Shown here piece by piece: positions 37,601 through 49,500 of a DNA stretch of 64,000 nucleotides. The DNA lies in assembly GCA_027574665.1 (NCBI GenBank), contig CM050690.1, forward strand, positions 33,822,357 through 33,886,356, given 5' to 3'. The stretch's first letter is position 1, and every line of letters begins with the position of its first letter. The notes beneath the pieces are model-generated. The model saw only the letters and a program-made list of their open reading frames with translations, made no database searches and was not told the DNA's origin. Source of the stretch: Rhynochetos jubatus. Its lineage: Eukaryota > Chordata > Aves > Eurypygiformes > Rhynochetidae. Both the position numbers and the translations under genes were made by a program.

Positions 37601-40250
37601 ATCTTTATATTAGAGGACAAATCTCCCACAGACCAGCCAAATAGAGGTATTTATTTTTAATATTTCTATGCTGATCCAACCCATCTTGCTGAGCAGCTTG
37701 CAAAGAATTTTTGAAAAAGACCTGAGAAAGAAATCTGATTTCTTCCATCCCTCCCCCCCCAAATGGTAATTATTTCTATATCTTAATAATTCAGTTTCAT
37801 AATTCAGGTTTTTATCATTCAGTAGGGTCACATTATTTGTGATCAAATATTTATGTTAAATTTGTGATGAAATATCACACATATTTACCCTGTTTATTAT
37901 TATAAACATGGTAAAGTTTTCATGATACCCAGTCTTGCACCTATATCCGAGTTTTATTCTTTTATTTCTCTCCTAGCTCCACTATTGTCTGCAATATTTC
38001 TGGAAAGCTTTGGTGTAGACTTTGTACTCGTTACATAATAGTATAAGTTCTTATTGTAGAAGTGTTATTTGAGCAGCAGCTCAAAGCATTGTGCTTTATA
38101 CATACCAAGAAGTATCCAGTACCTGTAAAAAGCATGTGGGGACTTGCAGTTAAAAAAAAAAAGAAAAGAGACAAATAATGGATTTCTTAGCTCTGAGAAC
38201 ACCCTTTGAACCACTAACTCCAAAACAAACTTTCTGTTAGAAAAAGGTCTGAACTTTGTCTTTTTGGCCAGTGTAAAAGATCACATGGAATCAACAGTAA
38301 AGAAGACCTGCACGTGATGTTTTGACAAACTTTAGAAGCCATAGGCCAGCGCCCCCCCCCCCCCAATTTCTTATTTGCTAAATTGATCGGGTATCCCAAC
38401 AGTATTCTAGCTGCACATCAAAGAGATTTTGCTTTAAAAGCATTTTGATACTGGTCAGGCTGACAACTGCCATGATGATGAAGTAATATGCAGAATGTAA
38501 CGGCTGTACTTTAAGCCAGGAAGCCTATTTGCATATGTAATACGAAACCCCTCCCCTTCTTTTATTAATAGCACCGTGTACTATCCCAGAGCTCCCTAAA
38601 CATGTTATACTTTGGTTTTGTACAAAGTCTATTGGAAAAAAGAATGTCTCCTAGGCTGGCAAAAGGTGCTCTGGAATATTCTTCCTGCAGTGTGAAAGGT
38701 ATTCATATACTTTTAACTAGATCACAGCGGTAGAAAAGAGGAAAAGAAATCTTCACAATCACTTTCTTCCCCCACCATTGCTTCAGAGGACGTGGTGCAA
38801 AAATCTGCCTGTTACTCCAGCTGAGGAGCTCTGCTCCCCAGTCCTTCCTCCTCCTTAGAATGAGACTTGAAACCCAAAGGAAAGCACATGGCATGCAAGC
38901 AGCACTGAACTGGCGTTTTACTTGCGGCTAGTGTTCGTCGCTGTCAGTGTCCAAGACCTTTGCTTGAGGCTGATATCAAAGTAGAAAACCTTGGCATTCA
39001 AATCCCTTTACAACCCTCCAAGTAATGTGTTGTTCAAAGGTAGACACATGTTTAGGAAAATGCTAAGGATTAAAAAAGGGATGCAAAAGGAAATCAAAAC
39101 TCTTTGCCTACAGCTGCAGTTCCTCTTAACAAAAACGAAGCTAGGTGTATGTTCTGTTACTGAATTCTTTTTTCTGTCCTCCTGGCTTGATTTTAGGGCA
39201 GTAATTTGTGTTAAATGAATGGCAACAATGAAACTCAATGAAACTTTTCTTCTTTAACTCCAGATTTTCTTGTTTTGCTTGTGGCCTTTCCAGATCATCT
39301 GCTTAAAAATAGATCTGATAATATGTAAAATGAAGGCTACAACGTATGATTGTTTTTACTGCCTTATCTGAGTGGGAAGATAATGCTGTGATTAAAATCT
39401 GTAATTTCAATGTTCCAGGTAGCATGTACCTAGTTTCCTGACATTTCTGTCTGCCTTCACATCATGTCATCCATACTTACCGCTTTTAAGGAGTTACTGG
39501 CAGTAAAATTGCAAACTTGGATATATCTATATTTACAGGGTGCAATACAAAACAAAGCCTATGTAAACTTTTGTTGAGTAATGACACAGACACGCTTATA
39601 TCAGATAAGCTTCATTTGTAAATTAATGAAGAGGTAATTACTTTGTAGGCAAACAAGCCACAGCTCACCTGTACTTCTCATTCATGCAAGCCCCATAGTA
39701 TTACAAGTAGCCCAGACTGGGAATTAAGTCGTTAAAATGGGCAGACCCACTAGCAATATAAAACACCATTATTAAGTGCATGCCTAGATGCACCCTGCAC
39801 CTCCTGTTGACTCCTCTGGGATGTGCCATACACATTCAAAACCCTCCTCTATAGGCAAAGCCAAAAAGGGGTGAGAAAGCAAGGATTAAGGCAATACAGG
39901 AAGGGAACTCCACCATCCGGAGTCACAGCGTGTGGGCACTGCCGCGACGGCACGCCTGGTTACTGACGCCCTGTGCCTTCCTTTCTGGTACCTTGCAAAC
40001 CACACGCTTTGCCCGGGCCGTGCTGAGTTTGTTGCTGAGCGGTAGCTACAGGAATGCAGTTTCCAGCTAAGCACCCCGTGAGAGTTTTGCATTAGAAGTA
40101 GCCTAATGCACCAGATCTACCCATCACCAGCGTCAGTGTGTGGGGCGGGCAGCCAAGAGGTGGCTGCTCAGCCATAGTCCCGTCTCAGGCTCCTTTCCTG
40201 CAACCAGAGGAGCCGTGGAGCCAACCTTGGGTGCAGTTATTCTGGGCACT
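34700..40250. other. FBP1-FBP2 intergenic spacer
   Basis: Non-coding spacer between the tandem paralogues. It has a C-run at 38352-38364, a C-run near 37751 and a short A-run at 38152-38162. MEF2-type words fitting YTAWWWWTAR occur at 37651-37660 and 39303-39312. No open frame is convincing, and I recognise no CR1 or LTR here. Confidence 0.6.
39303..39312 (+). promoter_or_regulatory. MEF2-like motif upstream of FBP2
   Basis: TTAAAAATAG fits the MEF2 consensus YTAWWWWTAR and sits 1.1 kb upstream of the muscle-type isozyme start, where muscle control is expected. AT-rich DNA gives frequent chance hits, so this is a pointer only. Confidence 0.25.
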
Positions 40251-40274
40251 CAATCACATGGTCTCAGAAACATC

Positions 40275-40402
40275 TTAATAAACACTGACCAGCCACGCAG
40301 CCGACAGCTTCGCCTCAAAATAAAGCAGCCACCCAGGGTATCGACACGGCAAGGAAGTGTCTCATCCAGCTGAGAAGAAAGCAACTCTGGTATCCAGCAA
40401 AA
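40275..40402 (+). promoter_or_regulatory. FBP2: Possible FBP2 core promoter and 5' UTR
   Basis: A TATA-like TTAATAAA lies at 40275-40282, about 120 bases before the ATG. A start site some 25-30 bases after it would leave a 5' UTR near 95 bases. A CAGCTG E-box, the form bound by myogenic bHLH factors, lies at 40367-40372. Unlike FBP1, there is no large GC-rich block. Placement is inferred. Confidence 0.35.
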
Positions 40403-40575
40403 ATGTCCGACAAAACCCCCTTTGAAACGGATATGCTGACGCTCACGCGATTCGTTATGGAGAAGGGGCGACGCGTTAAAGGAGCGACGGGGGAGCTGAC
40501 ACAGCTGCTCAACTCCATGCTGACGGCCATAAAGGCCATTTCCTCGGCAGTCAGAAAGGCAGGCCTTGCCCACAT
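40403..40575 (+). CDS. FBP2: FBP2 exon 1 (coding part)
   Basis: Encodes residues 1-57 plus two bases of codon 58, one codon more than FBP1 exon 1. The extra codon is GCG at 40484-40486 (Ala28) in KGATGELTQ. It lies in an unusually CpG-rich stretch with the word GCGACG on both sides of GTTAAAGGA. The donor is GTGAGT. Confidence 0.95.
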
Positions 40576-43500
40576 GTGAGTCCTACCTAGTGATGCGGGG
40601 AGGAGGAGGAGGTGGAGAGACAGCTGCTTGCATAGCAAGGCTGGGGAGAGGACAGGGATTCATAAATACATTGGAAGTGCCTTTTTTAAGCCAAATGACT
40701 ACAGATATGAGGTCAGAGCCTGGATTATCAAGAGTGGGAAGCGGGAGATGTCTCTTTCAGGAGCACTTTAAAATTAGGTGCATGATAGACATTTAGAGCA
40801 ACTGCTGTTCTATAGTATTTTACTATAAAAATGTAAGTCAGAACTTCACCTCTTTACCCCTCGTAAATGTTGGTATTGACTTGTTTTTAAATCCACTGTG
40901 AATTTGCAGCAGAATATCATACGATGATATTTGAAATGCAGAATATCACACCATGATATTTTCTGCTAACATCCAAGCCTGCTGCTGAGCTGTGCAAATC
41001 AGGGCTTGGCTTATCTTGGGAATCTGATGTTCTGCCTGACTACAGTATAATTAATGGTCTAAAGCAACAGCCCTGCAAGAAATGCCATATACTGCCAGGC
41101 ATGAGTTTCCCCTTCCTTCCCCAAGTAGTACCAGGGATACAGACGGGGAGTCTTAAAAGGACCTATACGAAGAACAAACATAACAATTCGGCACCTAGTG
41201 GTTTAGTGAATGAAATAAAGGATTGCCTTAGCAAAACCTGGAATGAGCTGTTCCTCACACAGCCAGGTGAAACAGACGTCAGTGTCATTCTTTTCATGAT
41301 CCTCTATCTGAAGCGGTTCAGGGAGCAGGGATGTCCAAATAAAATTATGCATTTAAAATATACAGATTTAGTTATGTACTGAAATATATGTTTCTGTACA
41401 TGTCTGTGTATGTACATGTGCATGCATGTATAGAAAAGGCAAGGAATATATTTGTGTAAGAACAACAACATTCGTAATTAGTGGTGGGGTTTTTTGATTT
41501 CTTTTCATTTGTATTTTTCTTGTGGAAACACCAAAATGTCTGACACGGGGATTTTTTTGTGCTTCTGTTGATTATTTGGTCAAAGTCCTTAATGATCTTT
41601 AAAAATTACAAATTCCATGTGTCAGCACTATCACCCTCACTTTACAGTCATGGACCATAATATGTAGAGAGAACCAGAGACACACTCCAAGTTAACAGCA
41701 GCCTCAGGCTCCTATGTCCTAGCTGTTAAACTGTACTTGTCTCTGTACTTACTAGGGGAAACTGAGCTGCTTCACCTCCCTGACTCAGAGGAACAGTTGC
41801 TTTACTCTCATTTTAATCTTCCAGTATGCAACCTCTGAAGTATTTAATATGTAGGGAGAACCTCTGTTTGGTAGACTAGAGGTGGAGTAGGCACCTAACC
41901 TACAGGACACATGACTACTCTGCTGGATGAATCTTCCCTTAAGATGGAAAACATCCATCATGTTAAGGAGCAAATATAAACAAAAGTTTCTATAAACTTT
42001 CTATAAATAAAAGTTTCAGGCAATGGATCAAAAATATCTAAAGTATCCAAACACACAAATGAGTAATTTGGCCCATTCAAAATACCGCACCTAACCATGA
42101 CGTTTCAGAAATCCCCGTGGAAAACTTTCCACCACAGTGACTGGCTTGCATCCATCTGCATTTGTGAAATTAGAGAGCTCTGATTTTTGGAGCCCCTCCA
42201 AAGCGGAGACTGTGAAGTGACTTCTTAAATTATAAAGACCTCAGCATGAATTTTTAACAAATTTGCCATTTGAAAGTAAAGGAAGACTTTTCCCAAGCCA
42301 TAGACCTGAGCTGGGATTGTGCTTGGAAACACACTAACTGGAGAATGGGTGCTTAGCGGTCCCTGAAAATCACTGTTCCTTTCTAGTACAAAATAGAGTG
42401 CCCTAAATGCTCAAGTCTTCCGAACAGTTCAGGCACCTTTGGGTTTTGAGTAAGGCAATAGACCTAACTTGACCCCAAATAAGGTCTTCTGATGACCAAC
42501 GTCCTAGGGACTAATTAGCTGCCCCTTTTCCCTTCCTCTTCTCTCCCCCCCCAAAATAAAAATGCTGTATCTGTTCACCATAAGATTATTTATACTTCAA
42601 CCAGGCCCAGACAACGGACATCAGATCTAAATAATGCTTTCTCAACTGGGCTTCTCTGAAGTACGCATACTGATATATGCTACATCTTTACTGCTAAAAT
42701 CAGGATAGAGCATGGAAGCATCCTCCTAACTCAGCTAGGATGACTGAATAAAACATTCCTTCACCCCGAGATACAGTTCAGTGTGGGGAATTATCTGGGA
42801 CTGTCTTTAGAGCTTCTGATTTTGGGGTGTCTGGGGAGTGAGTGGATGTGCTTTGAAGGACCATCCCAGAGCTCTGAGCATCCAGGAGCAGAAAATAATG
42901 CAGATGTTGACAGCACTTATTCCTTGTTCAAAGCTGCTGTCATCTGGTTTGTGGGGCTCCTAGGTAAGCCCGGCACCCACCGGTGGGGCTGTGGGCTCTG
43001 CTGCTGGCGTGGAGAACAGCCACAGGAGAAAAAGGGTACAGGTAAAGACCCAAAAGGATGCCATTGCGCTTTCTCATGCACATTTTTATTTTCTAGCAGC
43101 AGCAGCCATCTCCTAATGCACCTTAGCAGTTTAATCCAAAGGTTAGAGGTGTGGGAAGATGAGAGGAAGGAGCCACCCTGTCTTGATTTTTCCTTAAAAC
43201 CCTGTAATGTTGGATTTCCTGCAATTTTACTTCCCTGTAGGTTTGGTATAGCCGGCACCGTGAACGTGACTGGTGACGAAGTGAAGAAGCTGGACGTATT
43301 ATCCAACTCCCTGGTGATTAACATGCTCCAGTCCTCCTACAGCACCTGCGTCCTGGTCACGGAAGAGAACAAGGAGGCCATCCTCACCCCGAAGGAGAAG
43401 CGGGTCCGTGAAGCTCCTGCCTTCCCGGGGTTATCGGCTCAGGCAGCGGCAGGTGGCACCCTCGTTTCACGAATGAAACCTGCGCCTGGCCCCAAAACCA

Positions 43501-46500
43501 CCCTTTCCCGGGGGAACCCAGAATATTTGCACCATTACTGAATTGTTTTGATTAGTAACTGTGGTGGATGGCATGGTTTCAACAGCTAAAGGAGCTGTGG
43601 AGGGTAAAATTATTATTAAAGTTTTTTGCGAAGGGGCAAGAATAATTATTTTGGAGCTTGTTAACACACCTCAGATCCCAGGTGTAAGTACACTATTACA
43701 TTCCCTGGCCGCCGGTGTAACAGTTTTGGATTATATGAATATTTATGCAAGATAAATGAGATGAGAAGCTGGCAGAACTGGGTTTTGTGTTACATGTCCA
43801 GAGGAAACACCTGACTGCTTCATCAGGCTTCCCCCAGGAGGGGATCCTGTTGCAGGGGGATAACTGCTCGTGCTGATCTAACCTAACCTTTCCCCAAGAT
43901 GTTTTCTTTCTGCCATCCTACCCTCAAACCTCACATCACAGGCAAATCCTTTTGTTCGGAACAAAACTTAGTGAAACAAAACACATTTACTCGAGGAAGA
44001 TGCTTGCTTCCAGAAGGAGTCACTCCTTTTGCTTTCAAGCCATTTGTTGCACTGCTTGGCAGTAGAGGACTGCTGCTTTCTACCACCAGATTTCGTGCTG
44101 CCTGAGCAGAAACGTGCCCTCTCCTCCTTTGGCAGGCCCTGCAGAGAGAGGGTGTTGTGCTGCAGGGCCAGCTGGGACAACAGGGCAGCCTTCCCTGGCG
44201 AGCTGCGTCACGCATGCTTGGAGGGCTAAGCACAGTCATAAAAGCATGGGTTTGGTCAAGTAAAAGGAAATAATAGTACAAGGCTATGTATTATTTAATG
44301 CTTCCCTTGCCACTTCTGTTTTAGGGTAAATATGTGGTGTGCTTTGACCCCCTTGACGGCTCATCCAATATAGACTGCTTGGCACCGATAGGAACAATAT
44401 TTGCTATCTACAAAAAGGTAAGAGGATGAATGAAGCACACATGGCACAATTCACTTGGTCAAAGTAAAATGTCTTGAGTGTATCAGCTTGCTTAGTTTCT
44501 TTCCTAGGTTCTTTATGTGGTTTTGGGATCAACAAAGCCTTATAAAGAGTAGGAGAGGTAACACCTGAGATTCGTGTGTGCTAAAATGCTGCCTGAATTC
44601 CCAGGAAGGGGACACTCAGTCCCGTGAAACTGTTAGGTGGCAGCATTTTCCTCCTCCAGACACACGGGTGCTTAAATAAAACCTTCTCACCATCAGGCAA
44701 CTGGGTGGCTCCTTCAGTGAGGCTTTACTCATGCAGAACAGCTGTGCTGACTGCGAATCACAGAACTTGTCTTCCTGGATACTGACTGGGGAGTCAGATT
44801 GTCACTGCCTGGACTGTGTAACGGTTGGCAGTGTGGTGGTCTCCTGGTGTAAGCTGCTATGCCCGTTACGCGTGGGAGGTATAACCATGCTAACGATGGA
44901 GGCCATCTGAAACTGCAGGAAGCAGTCACCTACAGCCACCGGGCCCTGCCAGTGCCCCTGATCGCATGGGGCTGCACACAGCAGCAACTGCACAGCCAAT
45001 TAACAAACAAAGTTAATAGAGTCATGCCAAGTCTTGTGATTTGATTGCTAATCTCCCCGCAGTTGGTGTTTTTCCTAGAGCCTGAGCTCACAGTCATATG
45101 ACTATGGGAGACCCTCAGCCATTGTGAAGTAGCATTTACAGTCCTCGTGACTGCAAAGAAATCTTTGCAGACTCAGATGCTACACTTCGAACATAGGAAG
45201 ATGCATTTTTAAAGCCCGTTCTCATATTTTAACCCATAATTTTCAACTGGCAAGTCCTGGTTTTTCACATTTCTGGTAGGCAATACTCTAACCGTCACCA
45301 TTGAGAATGTGTATACTAGTAAACCCGACAGTTATGGCACAATCCCAACAGTGTCATGGCACAAGCCAAGTGCTGGCCTGTGGCTGTTCACCCTGTTAAT
45401 GGCTAGTGCAAACGCCCCCATCACACGATGCAGTCCCGGCCAGACAAGACTGGGATGATGGCTGGGTATGGCCTGTGGAAAGCGCAGCCCAGGTGTTACT
45501 TCCGGTATCATCTACCACCTTGCATTTTGCAGGGAAGAGAGCTTAGCTGTAGGGACGCAATTCATGCCACGTGCCCTTATGGTAAGCAAAGGGACCCCCA
45601 TCCTTTTCATTAGTCTCACTAAAGAAAGCCTACAGCAGCTCCTGACACAGTGGGCAATAGCTGCGTTGTCCACTATTCTTAAAGGTGGTTAGCACTGTCT
45701 CACAAATAGTACACATCAGTATTCTATTTAGAAGTGTTGTGTAGGGTCACTTTGTGTAACCAAAAAGGCAAGTGCTCAGGGTGATTAATATAGCTTAACA
45801 GGTTGAAATACAGGTTAGATTTCTCTGCCATCTTTAACAACTCACCTGTTACTGTGTGTGAAAACTATGGACTGCCCAGTCTTCCCTAGTATTCTGCTGC
45901 AGAAGAGAAACATTTCCCAAAGAACTCATGTTGTTCCCAAATGACCATGTTTTCAGTTCATTTTCTGACTCTTCCATAGTTGTTGTTCTAATATATATTA
46001 ACATATTTGTTGTAAATACTGTTTCTAAGTTACTGGGTTTCATGTGGGTGGATACCCTTCAGTGCTTCATGACAAGAAAATTACATTGCTTTGTGCAAAT
46101 GTTCTGTATCCAAATGAAAACCCCTCTGCTAGGATGAAGCACAGTTTGTCAGTTACAAGAATGACTTAGCAACCCTGGGAAGCTAGAAACAATGTTGGCT
46201 TTAGAGACTTTCACTTGCAGAATATTTTCCATTAAAACGTTAATTCCAAAGTACATGTTAATTAATGCGCCTTCCTCTCAGATAAGACAATTTCATAGCA
46301 CCACTATTAAATTCAAACACTATTAACTTCAAACCCCTCGAAATAATGAAATAATAATAAGTGCTTTATTGATTGTTACTGAATGGTACTGTAAAAGGAA
46401 TAAAAGAGATGTTTATGACAGTGGATGAGAATCACTGAAGAAAGAAAATATAATTTCAAGCCATTTAGAGCTCATGAACATAATTTTGGAAAAACTAGAA

Positions 46501-49500
46501 CAATTAAAATTCCAAAGGGTGGTCCTTAGTACCTGTCTGGTATTTGGTACCTTCCAGTTCTCAGATAATTACATGACTGATTTTCTCACTATGTCAGCAC
46601 CTTAACTTCACTTCCAAAGGCACAACACCCAGGAATCAGTTTAGGGGGGAGAAAAAAAGATAATCAGCACTGTTCTACAAAGGCCAGACTTGGCCAATGC
46701 ATTTCAAACCTGAAAATGTTTCTCTGACTGCTCGCAATCCAGAGCCACAACCATGGCAGCCTCCTGCCAGAAAAGCACTGCATCAGTTTCTGAGTAAAAA
46801 TCACCGGGAAATAAATGCCATCCTAGGTTTATTTCATTTGCCACTTGGCTTTTACTTTCTGAAGCATGGTTGGTGTTGGCATTTATACCAGTATTTTTGC
46901 ACTGGTATAAAAAGACAAGAAACGTCAGAAAAGAGGGGCTGAGCTTGCTGAGTCAGCAGAAGCCAGAGCAAGCGATGGGACTTTGGCAGTCACTGCCACT
47001 GAGGGCTCTCAGCTGCTGGACTGTCAGGACGTGGTGGCAATAAACATTTTTTGCCTGGATTCTTTGCAAATTTTTGTGCCACTGGGCTGAATCTACAACT
47101 TTCAATTCATAGTCCACCTATATACTATGAAAGTCTGCTGCTTCGTTTGGTTCTGGTTTTAATTTGTAACATTGCCCAGTACCTCAGGTGTATTTTATTC
47201 CCTTCCTCCTGCTTCATTGTCATGAGGACAATGAAGGACTCCATGTGGTCCCTCAAGGCAACACAGGGAAAACGCAAAGGATACTCATGAAACACATGAT
47301 ACAAATGGAGACCTGGAAACCAAGTCCTTCCAGAGCTGCTCCCAGTGCTGATGAGAACTCCCTTATGTGATGTAGGCTAATCATACATGCGAAATATTTC
47401 AAAATCAGATACCACCTGAGGGTAACCCTATAGCCAGACTCTGTGGACCTTGTTTCATCTGCTTCACACCAACAATGAGCCAGAGCGACTGCATCAGCTC
47501 CTGTGAGAGCTTCTCTGCAGTTCCTCTGTATTTCAATGTTTTGCATAAAGACTTCTAAAGAGATTTCACTAGTGCCATCCCATAGTCTAAATATAATAGA
47601 AAGGAAATCCTTCTGTGTACCAGTAAAAAGTAAAAATATTCAGCAGCTTTCAGTCTACTGGACAGCGGGATTCCCTGTATTGTTTCACAGGACATGGTCC
47701 TTGGTAGCACAAAACTCTTGCAGTCCTAACAATTAAACATCAGCTGATGTCCTGGTTTTTTACATTCTGACAAGCTCTGCAGAATGTTTGTGTTTTGAAA
47801 TCTTGCTTTTTTCCTTCCTCTTGGAAACAGAGTAGTGAATAAGGATGGAAAAAAGAAGTGAATTCTGCGCAACTGTCCATCTCCTGAGGGAGGAGTTCCT
47901 TTGTTTTTACAGAATAGTCAACAAATATGTGGTTTCCCAGCCATATAAACATAGAAAATACATTTAAGAGAAAGGACCAAAAAGCTCATCTCAGAAAAAT
48001 ATATTGTTTAGCAAAGGACTGGCTAGGGTAACAAGCCTCTAGAGTGGGATCTGGACAGGCTGGATTGATGGGCTGAGGCCAAATACATGAGGTTCAACAG
48101 GCCAAGCACCAGGTCCTGCACTTGGGTCACAACAACCCCCTGCAATGCTACAGGCTTGGGGACGAGGGGAAGAAAAGGACCTGGGGGTGTTGGTTGACAG
48201 TCGACTCAACATGAGCCAGCAGTGTGCCCAGGTGGCCAAGAAGACCAGCAGCATGCTGGCCTGCATCAGGAACAGTGTGGCCAGCAGGAGCAGGGAAGTG
48301 ATTGTGCCCCTGTACTGGGCACTGGTGAGGCCGCACCTTGAATCCTGTGTTCAGTGTTGGGCCTCTCACTGCAAGAAAGACACTGAGGTGTTGGAGCATG
48401 TCCAAAGGAGGGCAACGGGGCTGGTGGAGGGCCTGGAGCAGAAGTTTCCAGCTAAGGGAACTGGGATTGTTTAGCCTGGAGAAGAGGAGGCTCAGGGGAG
48501 ACCTTATCTCTCTCTGCAACTACCTGAAAGGAGGTTGCAGAGAGGTGGGGGTTGGTCTCTTCTCCCAAGTAGCAAGCGATAGGACAAGATGAAACAACCT
48601 TAGGTTGTGCCAGGGAAGGTTTAGGTTGGATATTAGGAAAAACTTCTTCACGGAAGGGTCGTCAGGCATTGGAATAGCCTGCCCAGAGAGGTGGTTGAGT
48701 CAGCTTCCCTGGAGGTATTTGTAAGATGTGTAGAAGTGGTGTTCAGGGACATGGTTTAGTGGTGAACTTTGCAGTTGTTCAGTTAATGGTTGGACTTGAT
48801 GATCTTAGAGGTCTTTTTCAACCTAAATGGTCCTATGATTCTTTAGTGAGAAAACATGGACCAAACAGATAAAAACTCGGCCTAATCTGTGGTTACCGTT
48901 TAGCTGTGATACTGCCCAGTCTAGTATCCAGCTGCAGTACCCAGGAAACCTACCATCCCTGATTCTTGGTCACACCTGACATGGTGCTGGGGACCAAGTT
49001 GTCCTCTGCTCCAGCTCTCTTCCTGGGAATGCCGATCCTGGAGTGTGGCCCCTGCAGATGACCAGGACTGTGTGTCAGCCACAGCATGGCAATCCCTGCT
49101 GATTGAAGGGTGAAGAATAAACAGATTAAATTAACATCTTTCTTCAGAAGCAGGATCACAGAGCAGCCTTTAAATCCATCAGGGTTTGTTAAAGTACTAG
49201 GGAAAGTGCTTTCTGATTCACTTACAGAATCAGCCACCATACCCAGAGTTATTTAAAAGATGTGTGGATGTGGTGCTTACAGACGAGTTGGACCTGGCAG
49301 TGTTAGATTAACAGTTGGACTTGGTGACCTTAAAGGTCGTTTCCAACCTAACCGATTCCATGATTCTATTAAAAGCTTTCAAAGCTCTAGAATTCAAAAC
49401 TGGAATATGCAAACAGGAGTTTTAAGTAGTCTTCATTATGCACATTATAACATCTCTGAATAAACAGCTTGACATAGAGAAATTCCAAGGACTGTGTTCC

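Noticed and set aside
42783-43541. 252-codon open frame as a separate gene
   Set aside because: It is intron 1 sequence running into FBP2 exon 2 and on into intron 2. Splice sites and paralogue comparison define the true exon as 43241-43403.
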